Notes under the pieces: generated by a model
What the model was told of the DNA's origin: nothing
The model's input: only the letters and a program-made list of their open reading frames with translations
Database searches by the model: none
DNA from: Tulasnella sp. 424
Lineage: Eukaryota; Basidiomycota; Agaricomycetes; Cantharellales; Tulasnellaceae
Assembly: GCA_019633425.1 (NCBI GenBank)
Contig: WSUB01000412.1
Coordinates: 1-12,148 of the forward strand
Direction: 5' to 3'
Length of the DNA: 12,148 nucleotides
Program-made: the position numbers and the translations under genes
In this document: positions 1 through 7,673 of the stretch, one piece after another
Numbering within the stretch: the stretch's first letter is position 1
Layout of the letters: each line of letters starts with the position of its first letter

Positions 1-1589
1 TCCTTCAGCGTTTCGAAAGCCCTTTGACATTCGTTCGTCCAGTTCCATTTGATGTCTTTTCGCAAGAGCTGGGTGATTGGGGTTGCGATGCTTGAGAAGT
101 CTTGTATGAATCGTTGATAGAAGTTAGCGAATCCCAAAAACGTCTGTATTTCTTTGACATTCGCTGGTGCTGGCCACTCTCTGATAGCCTCTACTTTGTA
201 CTTGTCCATCAAGATTCCTTCCTTGCTAACCCATAATCCCAAATACTCGGTTTCCTTGACGAAGAATTTACACTTCTTGGCATTGCAACGGAGGTCGTTT
301 TTCCTGAATCGTTTCAAGACTTCTTTGGTGATTTCGACGTTTTCTTCCCTGGTCTTCGTTGCCGGCATTGTATCGTCTAAGTAGTTGAGGACGGACGAAT
401 CGAGAAGATCGTGAAGGATGTGGTTGATGAACCGTTGGAACACCGCTGGTGCGTTGCAGAGACCGAACGGCATTACTGTCCATTCGAACAGCCCAAAGCG
501 AGTCTTGAACGCTGTCTTCCACTCGTCTCCTTTTGCTATTCGGATTAGATGATACCCTGACCTGAGGTCGAGATTGGTGAACCATTCTTTCCCTGCCAAT
601 CGTTCGATCAGTTCCGTGGCCAGTGGGATCGGGTATCGGTCGGGGATCGTGATCTCGTTCAACTTCCGGTAATCGATGACTAGTCTCTTTTTCCCGTCCT
701 TCTTTCCGACGAAAAAGCATGCTGCTGCAATTGGCGAGTTGGATGGCCTAATGAACCCTTTCTCCGTCATTTCCGTCACCCATTTTTTCATGTCTTCGTT
801 GTCCTCAGCTGACCCTTGGTACAGTCCTGATGGTTTGGGTAGTTCCATCCCTGGTTTGAGGTTGATTTTGCAGTCGAATGGTCGGTGTGGAGGCATCGCG
901 TGGTTGTCCTTCATTTCTTCGAATACGTCCAAGAATTCGTGGAGTTCCGAAGGTACGGCTTCTTCGATGGGAAGTTCTTTCGGGGCGTGTTCGGAAGCGA
1001 TCTTAGCCGAGATGCTTGTTCCAGCTACTACTGGTGTGATAGGTCGTCGGTCTGGCTGCCCGTTTGTTTTTCCGAAAACGTCTGCCGGTGCGTCCAAGCA
1101 TTCCTGCGAGCAGTAGACGTCATCGAATGTCATTCTTTGGGTTCTCCAGTCTATTTGTGGATTATGCCGATACAGCCAAGGTGCGCCTAGGATTATTGGG
1201 TGCTTCCCGATGTTTGCGACGTCCAAGGTTACTTCTTCCTTATGTGGCCCGATTTGCAATTCGGCTCGTACTTCTTGATCGATTTTTCCCAAGGGGTGTC
1301 CGTCAATGGCGACTGGTTGTAGCGGGAATTCCTTAGGTTGAGTCGGTATTTGGTTTTCTTCGACAAAGCGGTTGCTAATGAATTCTGATGTGGCTCCTGA
1401 ATCAATCATTACCGTTGGGAATGCTGTGACTTGTTCTGTTGTTATTCTTGCTGGTACGATCAGATGTGACGTGGGGTGCATGTTCATACGATTTTCATAG
1501 TTCATATTTATCACATGATCAGTACCTAGCAGATGATGGAGAACGGGAGCGCGAGATGGCACAGTCATCACGCGCTGGGTAGAAAACCC
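1..1589 (-). CDS. pol: Pol polyprotein (aspartic protease, reverse transcriptase, start of RNase H region), partial
   Basis: The frame is open without a stop from 1820 to the left window edge and has no obvious start codon of its own. I place its functional start at the frameshift heptamer (1583-1589). Visible in order are the protease active site DSGAT (1389-1403, within MIDSGATSEFIS) and the downstream protease block IILGAPWL (1173-1196) followed by RHNPQIDWR. The RT entry block is PPHRPFD near 880. RT core blocks are KKDGKKRLVIDYRKLN (about 657-705), NLDLRSGYH (first catalytic Asp codon 567-569), MPFGLCNAPAVFQRF, the catalytic YLDD (372-383), then WPAPANVKEIQTFLGFANFY and the connection KWNWTNECQRAF. 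It would make cDNA from the element RNA in virus-like particles. All three RT catalytic aspartates are present. One oddity is that TMPAT follows YLDD where most relatives have a hydrophobic stretch. RNase H and integrase lie outside the window. Confidence 0.93.
1548..1589 (-). promoter_or_regulatory. -1 programmed ribosomal frameshift signal joining gag to pol
   Basis: On the minus strand the last gag codons read CAG GGT TTT CTA, giving the heptamer G GGT TTT (1583-1589) in the X XXY YYZ register required for tandem -1 slippage. A 6-nt spacer (1577-1582) follows. Then comes an 11-bp stem with one mismatch: arms 1548-1558 and 1566-1576 on the plus strand, AGCGCGAGATG and CATCACGCGCT, with a 7-nt loop. 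Slippage moves the reader from GGT TTT CTA to GGG TTT TCT, which is exactly the open pol frame. The gag TGA (1568-1570) lies inside the stem. A competing pseudoknot pairing (GATGA in the loop with TCATC just downstream) is also possible. The elements and spacing are seen directly; function is inferred. Confidence 0.75.
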
Positions 1590-2896
1590 TGCTGCATGAA
1601 TGGACTGAATGGATTGTTGGATTGAGGGGTAGTGGGTGCTGGGGCGTTCTGAGCGACGGGTGCGGGGATAATGGTAGCTGCAATGGTGGTGTCGACAACT
1701 CCCTGGCGAGGCCTCTGTGGAAGATTGTGATCGCTTGCCCTGTGTCCTGCTTGGCCGCAGTAATAGCATCTCCCTTCCTGTCTTCGTTTCGCTTTTTCTT
1801 CGGCCGATACTGGTCCACGTTTATTGGCGTCTATTTGAATGGGAACCGGTTGGGCGTGTTGGAAGGCGTTTGGCGCTTGCTGGTTAGGATTCGCTCAATA
1901 TACCTGTGGTGCGGGGGCAGTAGGAGGAGGAGGTGAGGTTTGTTGACTTAGGAAGGGGTTGTTTCGAGGTTGCGGGCGAGGCAGGGGACGATGTTGACCT
2001 TTGTTCTTCTGCTTTCTTTCCCAGATTCACTCGTCCAGTCGGATACTCAGGTTGATTAGTCCCTCCAGGCTTGTCAGCTTTGGGTGATAGACTAGGGCGT
2101 CCTTGACTTCATCCTTGAGTCCTCGGCGGTAATAGTGAATGAATGTTCCTTCATCCCAGTCGATTTCCATCGTGATCCTTCGGAAGTCGGATGCGTAGTG
2201 TGTGGCCGGCCCTCTTTGCCCTTTGGTTATCAATGCTTCTAATTCTCTAATCGCGGCTGCCTCCTTATCCGGGTCTCCAAAGGCTTTGACGAATTCTTCT
2301 TCGAATGCACCCCACTTCCTAGCTTCCCTCTTTTTCTGCTTTCCCAAGATATCTCGGAGGATGGGACTAGCCCAGGTCTTGGCGGTGTCAGTGAGATAGG
2401 ATATGGCGAATACGATCATCATTCTTTCGTCGTCGAAGTCTTCGCTTTTAACTAGGAAGTATAGTTTGCAGGCTTCGATGAACTGGTCAGCTGGGAGTCC
2501 TCGTTTCTTTCCATCGTACATTTCGGGTTCTCGGACCTTGATCTTGTGTTTCTTTCCGATTAATCCCATCGCCGTGAACGCTCTCTTTGCTTGCCTGAAC
2601 TCGGGGTCGTCTTCGTCAACCGGTGGGGTCCTTCGGATTGGTGTCTTGGGTGTCTTGGGCGAGTGGAGGTTAAACCCTCTGAGGTCTCCTGTGACTGATT
2701 CGACTGACGGTGCTCGGTCGTTTCGGTAGGTGCCGAACTGGAACGGATGTCGCACGATGGGCTGTCGGATGGGAGGTATGAATGACTGAGGCAGGGGTTG
2801 CTGGATTTGGTCGACTTCCGGTTGTAATAGTAGGGGTGGTTCCTGGTTCGCATTCGACTGTTGTGGATTTCCGTTGCTTCCAGATGGGTTCTCCAT
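1568..2896 (-). pseudogene. gag: Gag polyprotein with two in-frame TGA codons
   Basis: The frame spans 443 codons from an ATG in good context (CAACCATGG) to TGA at 1568-1570, with a second TGA directly after it. The N-terminus is Pro/Gln/Asn rich. A Retrotrans_gag-type capsid domain follows at about residues 150-290, recognisable from AKTWASPIL, the W-G-A-F..FVKAFGDPD block, the RELEALITKGQ block and the final YYRRGLKDEVKDALV. Beyond this lie a Pro/Gln linker and a zinc knuckle (1727-1768) led by a basic EKAKRRQEGR segment. Two TGA codons interrupt the frame, at codon 290 (2027-2029) and codon 334 (1895-1897). The protein sense resumes in the same frame after each, so these are point mutations and not the true end. 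Gag would form the particle shell and bind RNA. The translated product now would stop after 289 residues, before the nucleic-acid-binding part and before the frameshift site. Confidence 0.88.
1727..1768 (-). other. Gag zinc knuckle, CCHH variant
   Basis: The 14-residue segment CYYCGQAGHRASDH in gag codons 377-390 fits C-x2-C-x4-H-x4-H. The retroviral and Ty3-type knuckle is C-x2-C-x4-H-x4-C, so the last ligand here is His (codon CAC) instead of Cys. The spacing is unchanged and His can bind zinc, so the knuckle may still fold. Cys-to-His at this codon needs two base changes (TGC/TGT to CAC/CAT). Confidence 0.8.
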
Positions 2897-3222
2897 GGTT
2901 GCGCTTTAACGAAGATGTCGACTGGTAGGATTCTATAGAGCTGCTGAAGTTGTCGTTTGGTCGGTTGATAGGGGACAACAATGGTTTTGTTCTGGAGTTC
3001 CGCGAGTGTTAAGATGTTGAGGATTTCTTGTACTTCATACTCGAACCTGGTGGTTACGTCGATGATGAACCGCACTTGGAATTCTTTTGCTTCTTGGATT
3101 AGTCAGTCGAGCCTTGCAAGGGTTCCGGTGCGCTTGATTCTTTGGTTTAGTCTTGTTTGGTGGCGTTCGATCTTTGGTAGGGTTTCTTCGTAGTCGATGA
3201 GTTCGTTTGTGTACTTGGGCAT
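2560..3222 (-). pseudogene. Short 5' ORF upstream of and overlapping gag, interrupted by TGA
   Basis: This frame opens at ATG (3220-3222) 35 nt inside the proposed LTR edge and reads MPKYTNELIDYEETLPKIE, then a basic stretch and helix-like sequence (QEILNILTLAELQNKT) up to about 2890. It is interrupted once by TGA at 3103-3105, preceded by LARLD and followed by LIQEAKEFQ. It then continues past the gag ATG in another frame and stops at 2560. The part upstream of 2896 looks like real protein; the part overlapping gag is probably a shadow. I recognise no domain. It may be a separate small accessory ORF, or the original gag N-terminus cut off by an indel, since gag lies in the -1 frame relative to it. 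Confidence 0.5.
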
Positions 3223-3245
3223 AAAAGGGTCGCCTTTAATAAGGG

Positions 3246-3254
3246 ATTCCGCCT
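3246..3254 (-). other. Putative primer-binding site, possibly self-priming
   Basis: Two bases inside the LTR end the minus strand reads AGGCGGAAT. There is no TGG start here as in sites that pair with a tRNA CCA end. Instead the 9 bases are perfectly complementary to ATTCCGCCT in the LTR (3358-3366), about 36 nt downstream of the TATA-like box and so close to the expected RNA start. That is the arrangement of Tf1-type self-primed elements, where the RNA 5' end anneals to the PBS. It is an inference from position and complementarity; 9 nt is short. Confidence 0.4.
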
Positions 3255-3360
3255 AATGTCAGAGTCGAGGTCGATATCAAGGGATAAGGCGAGGCGTTTC
3301 GATGATGATCAAGAGTCAAGAGGTAAAAGAGATGCTGATACTAGAGAAGTAGACAAGAGG

Positions 3361-3389
3361 CGGAATGAGGAACAAACCTCCTCATTCCG
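3361..3389 (-). repeat. Perfect 10-bp hairpin in the LTR
   Basis: CGGAATGAGG (3361-3370) and CCTCATTCCG (3380-3389) are perfect inverted copies around a 9-nt loop. It lies in the part of the LTR that would be R. Possible roles are structure at the RNA end, RNA 3'-end formation, or help in priming, because its 3' arm (minus strand) contains most of the sequence complementary to the primer site. Confidence 0.7.
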
Positions 3390-3395
3390 TCAAGC

Positions 3396-3402
3396 TATTA
3401 TA
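3396..3402 (-). promoter_or_regulatory. TATA-like box of the LTR promoter
   Basis: The minus strand reads TATAATA within GCACTATAATAGC, placed between the U3-like repeats and the LTR hairpin. A start site 25-36 nt downstream would fall at about 3377-3366, which overlaps the 3' arm of the hairpin and the proposed self-priming sequence. Confidence 0.45.
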
Positions 3403-3443
3403 GTGCAAAGAGTGGAGGTAATGACTAACGAATGTGTAACGAC

Positions 3444-3553
3444 ATGAGGCGCTGACTGAGGGTACATGAGGCGTTGACTAAAGAGTGGAGGCGACGACAT
3501 GAGGCGCTGACTGAGGATACACAAGGCGTTGACTGAAGGGTGAAGATAAGATA
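3444..3553 (-). repeat. Tandem direct repeats in the U3 part of the LTR
   Basis: ATGAGGCG-type units begin at 3444, 3466, 3499 and 3521 on the plus strand, spaced 22, 33 and 22 bp. This is two copies of a 55-bp dimer, the second one more diverged at its end. Each unit carries TGACT followed by GAGG, AAAG or GAAG (TGACT at 3453, 3475, 3508, 3530), and a further TGACTAA lies at 3422. Such phased motifs upstream of a TATA box are typical of enhancer repeats in LTRs; TGACT resembles a bZIP half-site, but binding is conjecture. Confidence 0.65.
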
Positions 3554-3577
3554 TGATGTGAGGACAGGGTCATCACA

Positions 3578-3928
3578 GAGTGCATTCTGGGACACATTGT
3601 CTACACCCCTCCCATTTCTGCCCATAATGGTGACAGCAAGTTTACTCAAGATTGGGCTCTCAAGCTCAACAGCACCAAGTTCAACTAGGACATCTTCCAA
3701 GGCAATGTTGTTCATTTTGGTCACATTGTTTGCTTATATAATGATGAAGACAATACCGATTATTCCCTAGATGATGTCGGAAATGAATCCTCTGATGGGA
3801 TTATTATTTTGGAAGGAACCAAGGACAGCTCCAAACTCTATGCCCCTCACCCCAATCATGCCAACCTTCCTAAATCCATAATATACATGTCCCACTACAT
3901 AGGACCAAATAGTAGGGTATGGGCATGA
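3578..3928 (+). pseudogene. Degenerate coding relic of unknown function, cut by the retrotransposon
   Basis: From the base after the LTR edge, one plus-strand frame runs 117 codons with a single internal stop (TAG 3686-3688, one step from CAG) to TGA at 3926-3928. The protein sense looks genuine: ECILGHIVYTPPISAHNGD, then QDWALKLNST, an acidic stretch (NDEDNTDYSLDDVGNES) and APHPNHANLPKSIIYMSHY. After the terminal TGA the same frame gives LDL and another stop. The 5' part is missing, presumably displaced or separated by the LTR element. I recognise no domain. The composition suggests a soluble protein or a gene carried by an older transposon. Other frames of this stretch are less protein-like. 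Confidence 0.5.
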
Positions 3929-4816
3929 TTGGATCTGTAGCTGTGTAGGTAATGTCACCTATAGGTAGTCTACATAGGAACCTGGAGCACACTGTAGGAC
4001 GCAGTAGTAACATAGCACTATAGTCCTGTAGATGTCATAGTTCTGTCATGTTTGTAGCATTCTAACTTCTGCAGTGTAATAAATTGGGTAGGAAATAAAG
4101 CAGGTGAAGGATTTCAGAGTAATGTTCAGATATTGAATAAATCTGATTCAAAGGCAGCCCCCCAGATGCAGGTTTTAATTGTAATTATATATTCAATAGC
4201 ATGTAAATACAATAGTAGCTAGTCATGGGGGTAGACAAGCAAAGGTCTTTCACCAAAAGGTTAGAGACACATAAGTGAATTTTCTCAAACCATGCTAGGA
4301 GGGTGGCAATGGCACCACCACAGTCTAGTTGTGGCCAATGAACAGATCAGGCGGACAGTTTTTGACATGTTGGTGGTATAGTGATAAAAGTGGTTGTTAG
4401 TAATAAAATAAGCCAAACAATGGCAAAATGGCCTACCTATATATCTTGTAGCATTAGATAGGTGATGATCACATTGTTGGCATCCAGTTGTGGTCAACAG
4501 TGGAGTGATGTTTGACAAACACCATCATACTCTGAAACACAGAACTGGATAGATTCCTGTTTATCCTGAGCCCATTCATCAATAGCACATTGCATCTACA
4601 AAGATGGCACCAATTTAGGTACTAAGAGAAGAAACAAAGAGTTTAATTACCACTCTAAGGGTCAAGGCAATTAGCTGCAGTGAGATAGGATGGAAAAGGT
4701 CTGAATGCTTGAATCCATCAGCTTTCCAATCACTGAAGAAGACTTGCTTCATTATAGCAATTGGAGTATGGGAGAACCATTGATTTTTTCTTTTTATCTG
4801 AGAACTAGGATGACTG
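3929..4816. other. Non-coding stretch without recognisable features
   Basis: The sequence is moderately AT-rich with frequent stops in all frames. I see only short inverted repeats such as TTGAAT...ATTCAA near 4129-4147. No tRNA, promoter or transposon end could be supported. Confidence 0.5.
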
Positions 4817-5065
4817 ATGATCAAAAGGTCTCAAGTTGAGAACGCTGAAGACATTGCAAGTGGGGAGCTTCAAATTGATGAGACATGCAGTGAAGAGTAC
4901 ATTGGAGAACAGCCTTTGGAAACAGAAGTTTACCATTCTGTGCTCAGCTATCCTAAAATAGCAAGCCCTTCAAATGTCCCCCTGCACATCATTGTTCAGG
5001 CATGTGGTGCATCACAGTTATTTAACATTTTCCAGTTGTGGAGCATGACAAATACTTGGTTTTAA
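4817..5065 (+). other. Weak open frame, possible coding relic
   Basis: This 82-codon frame starts with ATG and is rich in acidic and polar residues early on (NAEDIASGELQIDETCSEEY), followed by VYHSVLSYPKIASPSNVPLH. The composition is more protein-like than the surrounding frames, but I recognise nothing and no splice sites or promoter stand out. It could be a decayed exon or chance. Confidence 0.2.
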
Positions 5066-5667
5066 TTTGAGAAACACAAAGTGCAATTTTGGGAAGACAG
5101 CTGTTGTTGTGTTAGTGTTGGTTACAGCAATGGTCCAGGGGTACATAGGTATTGTTTGGCCTGATATCACCCAATGTAAAGCATTGATCCAACATCAACA
5201 CATGGCCCAGGTAGTGTTGAAAAATTGTACAACAATGTTTTCAAACCTTGCTCATTAGTCTTAACAATTTTGTTAGGTGGTCAGTGCCATGACCGTTCCT
5301 GTGTCTCATCCAGAGAGCTCATCCTCTCCTTCAATCCACATCCAATTAGGAGCATAGATGTATACTGTTGCAGGACCTGTCTTCCAATCTGACCAATCCA
5401 TTGCACCAACCCTGAAAATGCTTTTGGGACATCAGTGGTTACAAAGGTAATACGCGATATCTTTTCATTACATTTACTACTTAGGCTGATGTCTAGATCT
5501 ACACCTTTCCTGGGCTTGCTGCGCCCACAAGCATTGGCCAGATAAACCTCTTTGGGTCACAAGTGTAGGCTGGGTCAAGGAATTGGTGCCAGTTCTTACC
5601 TTTCTCACCACCTTAGAATTCAGCTTGTTACCAGCTGAAGCAGGTTCCTCTGAATTGGCCTTGAGGA
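5066..5667. other. Gene-less stretch with scattered short open segments
   Basis: A plus-strand segment from about 5286 to 5450 stays open for over 50 codons apart from one TAG, ending LKMLLGHQWLQR. It is followed by GTAATACG and, about 40 bp later, a CTACTTAG that could be a small intron boundary pair. This is only suggestive of an old exon. Nothing else is recognised. Confidence 0.2.
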
Positions 5668-5925
5668 TTGACGGTACTCATTCATACTTCCCCAATTCAC
5701 CATTGTACACCAACTGCTGTTGGAGAAGGAGTGAAGTTTAGTGTTAGATGTCTGATTGCAAGGCAATCTTGTTTCCGAACATCTATATGTGGTTGCTGGA
5801 ATATCCATGATGTGTCATTGAGTGTAATGGGACTAGGGCACAGTTGGCTCTTGGTGGAGGCAGAAGAATCTATCATCTGGTTGCAAGCAATTGGACAATC
5901 AATCATACAACTCATGTTCATGTGA
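5668..5925 (+). other. Weak open frame, 85 codons, unrecognised
   Basis: This plus-strand frame is cysteine and hydrophobic rich (RTSICGCWNIHD, LSVMGLGHSWLL). The minus strand is open over nearly the same bases (5697-5942). Neither can be preferred from the sequence, and this may simply be a region poor in stops. It ends beside the RTCACRTG cluster. Confidence 0.15.
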
Positions 5926-6013
5926 TTGGAATTCCTGATCACGTGACTGGGAAAGGCAGGTCATGTGACAAGGTTGTCACACCTCCAATGATTTTATCAG
6001 GCTTAGTCACATG
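5919..6013. promoter_or_regulatory. Cluster of four RTCACRTG (Cbf1/CDEI-like E-box) sites
   Basis: Matches to RTCACRTG or its complement occur at 5919-5926 (CATGTGAT), 5938-5947 (ATCACGTGAC, a match on both strands), 5962-5969 (CATGTGAC) and 6006-6013 (GTCACATG). Cbf1-type bHLH factors of fungi bind this sequence. No promoter-gene pair can be assigned, so it could also be an old dispersed repeat. Confidence 0.35.
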
Positions 6014-6339
6014 AGAAAAGCATCATTTGCTAGGGAAGTGAGTACCTAGGATAGCAAGGTTGCTCAGTTTCTGTTAAGGAGAATGTACATGGCCTTATAT
6101 CTAAGAACAACCCTGATGTTTCATGCTCTACACTCTGCTTTTGGAGACTAGTATTGCATTGGTGAAAGGTCATTCATTCATGGTCAGTTCTGTCACCCAA
6201 GTCTCCCAGCACATGAAATCTAGCTATCACAGCAAGGGAGCACACAGGATTCATCTGCACCATAATGACATTGCTCGCTATTGCATAGCTAACTTCTGAT
6301 CTACAATTTGACAGCTCCAACAAGCTGTTCCTGTCCTAG
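6014..6339. other. Stretch without recognisable features
   Basis: No frame is open for long and no repeats or RNA genes are recognised between the E-box cluster and the weak frame that follows. Confidence 0.4.
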
Positions 6340-6627
6340 TTGAGTGAAAACTGTTTCTTCAGCAAAGGTCCTGGGTCTCCTGGACCAATCACTGGGGTTA
6401 GAGAGGAAGAGTACTCCTTCATTGCTAGTGGCTCTAATAGGTGCTTTGCAGGTATATCTAAAGCTCGTTCAAGGCTTTCAGAGGGACCACATCACAGTAG
6501 TGAAACAGACATGAATGGATCAAATAGCATGAATGGAAAATCATGCACAGGTTCATACAAGGGGAAGCTACCAGGTTTTCACACAACACTCCGATTCCAC
6601 CTGCTTCTTGTATCCTTGCAGATTTAA
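6340..6627 (+). other. Weak open frame, possible coding relic
   Basis: The frame is open from the base after TAG (6337-6339) for 95 codons and has no ATG at its start. The sequence is Gly/Ser-rich and polar (KGPGSPGPITGVREEEYSF, then GPHHSSETDMNGSNSMNGK). It is more protein-like than its neighbours, and the sense continues a little upstream of the TAG (LQFDSSNKLFLS). No family is recognised; it may be a decayed exon. Confidence 0.2.
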
Positions 6628-7290
6628 AGCTTTCTTTGATGTTTATCTAATGCGCCTCAATTTCCTAGGTCAGGTGATACAGGGTGAGCGAGTACTGATT
6701 CTCCAGAGGAGGAGTGTCTAGTGTGCCCCAAGAATTACTGCACAACACTTCCTTTCATTTGCTGAGGCTGCCCACTCCTTGTCGACTGGGTTGCGCTACT
6801 CCTTCCCCTCTTACTGATTGTCTCATGGACATCCGCTGCAGTCCCTCCTTTGTACCCCTCAACCACCAATCTTGCAGCCTGTGTGTCATCATCTTTCAAA
6901 GAGCTGAAGTACTTCCTCCAGAGTGTGGTGCACAGGCATTCCTGTCATGCTTCCTCAGTGGCTCAACCCATCTTGCTAGATGTGGCAAAAAGGCCGATTG
7001 AGATAGATGTAGCAGACTCTTGTGTGGAGTGGATGATGTGGTAACCAGAAGCAAGTCTCTGGTTGATGCTGGAACAGGCAACTAAGAAATGTGTAATGAG
7101 CCTAAAAGATAATGAGTGATTCAGCTCAATATCATGCCTCAATCACTTGTTGTTAAGGGACATCAGAACTATGTAGTTATGTGTATCCTTGTTGGTGATC
7201 ATTTTATGAAGATATCCTAGATGTGATGATGAGTTAAGCAGTGAGGATTTTCAAGGCAGAAGCAAGGAAGATGGTCTGGATGATGACTGG
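6628..7290. other. Stretch without a supported gene
   Basis: Several short frames of about 60-95 codons overlap each other on both strands (6714-7081) and none looks better than the rest. I see no tRNA, repeats or transposon termini here before the inverted-repeat element at 7291. Confidence 0.35.
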
Positions 7291-7317
7291 CACCCCAAGC
7301 TAACCAACTTTTTCATC
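7291..7317 (+). repeat. Left terminal inverted repeat of the MITE-like element
   Basis: It pairs with 7674-7700 with three mismatches, all in the outer half of the repeat. Confidence 0.65.
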
Positions 7318-7673
7318 ACCAAATTTCTCAGTACTTTTCAACTTTTAGAAAACAGCCTGGAAGATTTTGGGCAGTTTTCCTCCTCCAAAAAGTATTGGGC
7401 AATTCTCTCAAGGTTTTTTCATTATGGGTTTTGCATTCTCAACATGGGTGGAAAACTGTTCATGAAAATGTTGTGGAAAAGTTGACAGCATTTTCCAAGG
7501 AACACAGTAGAAAAAGTCCCATCAATGGAAAACAATGCCCACTTTTTTACAACATTTTCCATCACATAGAGAGTAAATCAACACTTTCTGTGGCTGGAAA
7601 TCAGTCCGGGATGCAGAAAGTTCCCAAAATTTTCCATCATTCTGTAATGGAGTTTTCTACAATGTTCTCCAGA

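Larger units (their letters stand above)
1..3577 (-). mobile_element. Ty3/gypsy LTR retrotransposon, 5' portion (3' part lies outside the window)
   Basis: The element reads leftward on the minus strand: 5' LTR, leader with putative primer-binding site, a short 5' ORF, gag, then pol in the order protease, reverse transcriptase, connection to RNase H. Protease ahead of RT, with no integrase between protease and RT, gives the Ty3/gypsy (Metaviridae) rather than the Ty1/copia arrangement. RNase H, integrase and the 3' LTR must lie left of base 1, so neither LTR-LTR divergence nor the target-site duplication can be read here. Pol is open throughout the visible part. Gag and the 5' ORF have TGA stops, so this copy is probably not autonomous but decayed recently. 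Confidence 0.93.
3257..3577 (-). repeat. Putative 5' LTR of the Ty3/gypsy element
   Basis: On the minus strand this 321-bp segment starts TGTGATGACC and ends CTCTGACA, the TG...CA type of termini expected of LTRs. It lies directly before the leader and coding region. It contains, in order, direct repeats (U3-like), a TATA-like box, a 10-bp hairpin, and a region leading to the primer site. Outside its far edge a foreign degenerate reading frame starts immediately at 3578, which supports the outer boundary. The second LTR is not in the window, so the boundaries rest on termini and context only. Confidence 0.65.

Noticed and set aside
268..720. 150-codon minus-strand frame over the RT region
   Set aside because: It is a shadow of pol. 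The neighbouring frame carries all RT motifs (NLDL, MPFG, YLDD) over the same bases.
154..1336. Plus-strand frames opposite pol
   Set aside because: They are antisense to a clear protease-RT coding sequence and have no recognisable sense.
1519..1936. Frames overlapping the gag C-terminus and the gag-pol overlap
   Set aside because: They are in neither the gag nor the pol frame; repeat-like Pro/Ser sequence explains the open length.
3256..3447. 63-codon plus-strand frame inside the LTR
   Set aside because: It is antisense to the LTR and is made of its hairpin and repeats; no coding evidence.
3425..3770. Overlapping frames on both strands across the LTR edge
   Set aside because: The plus-strand frame starting at 3578 has much better protein character, and these cross the element boundary.
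5697..5942. 81-codon minus-strand frame
   Set aside because: It overlaps an equally open plus-strand frame and has no recognisable domain or start context.
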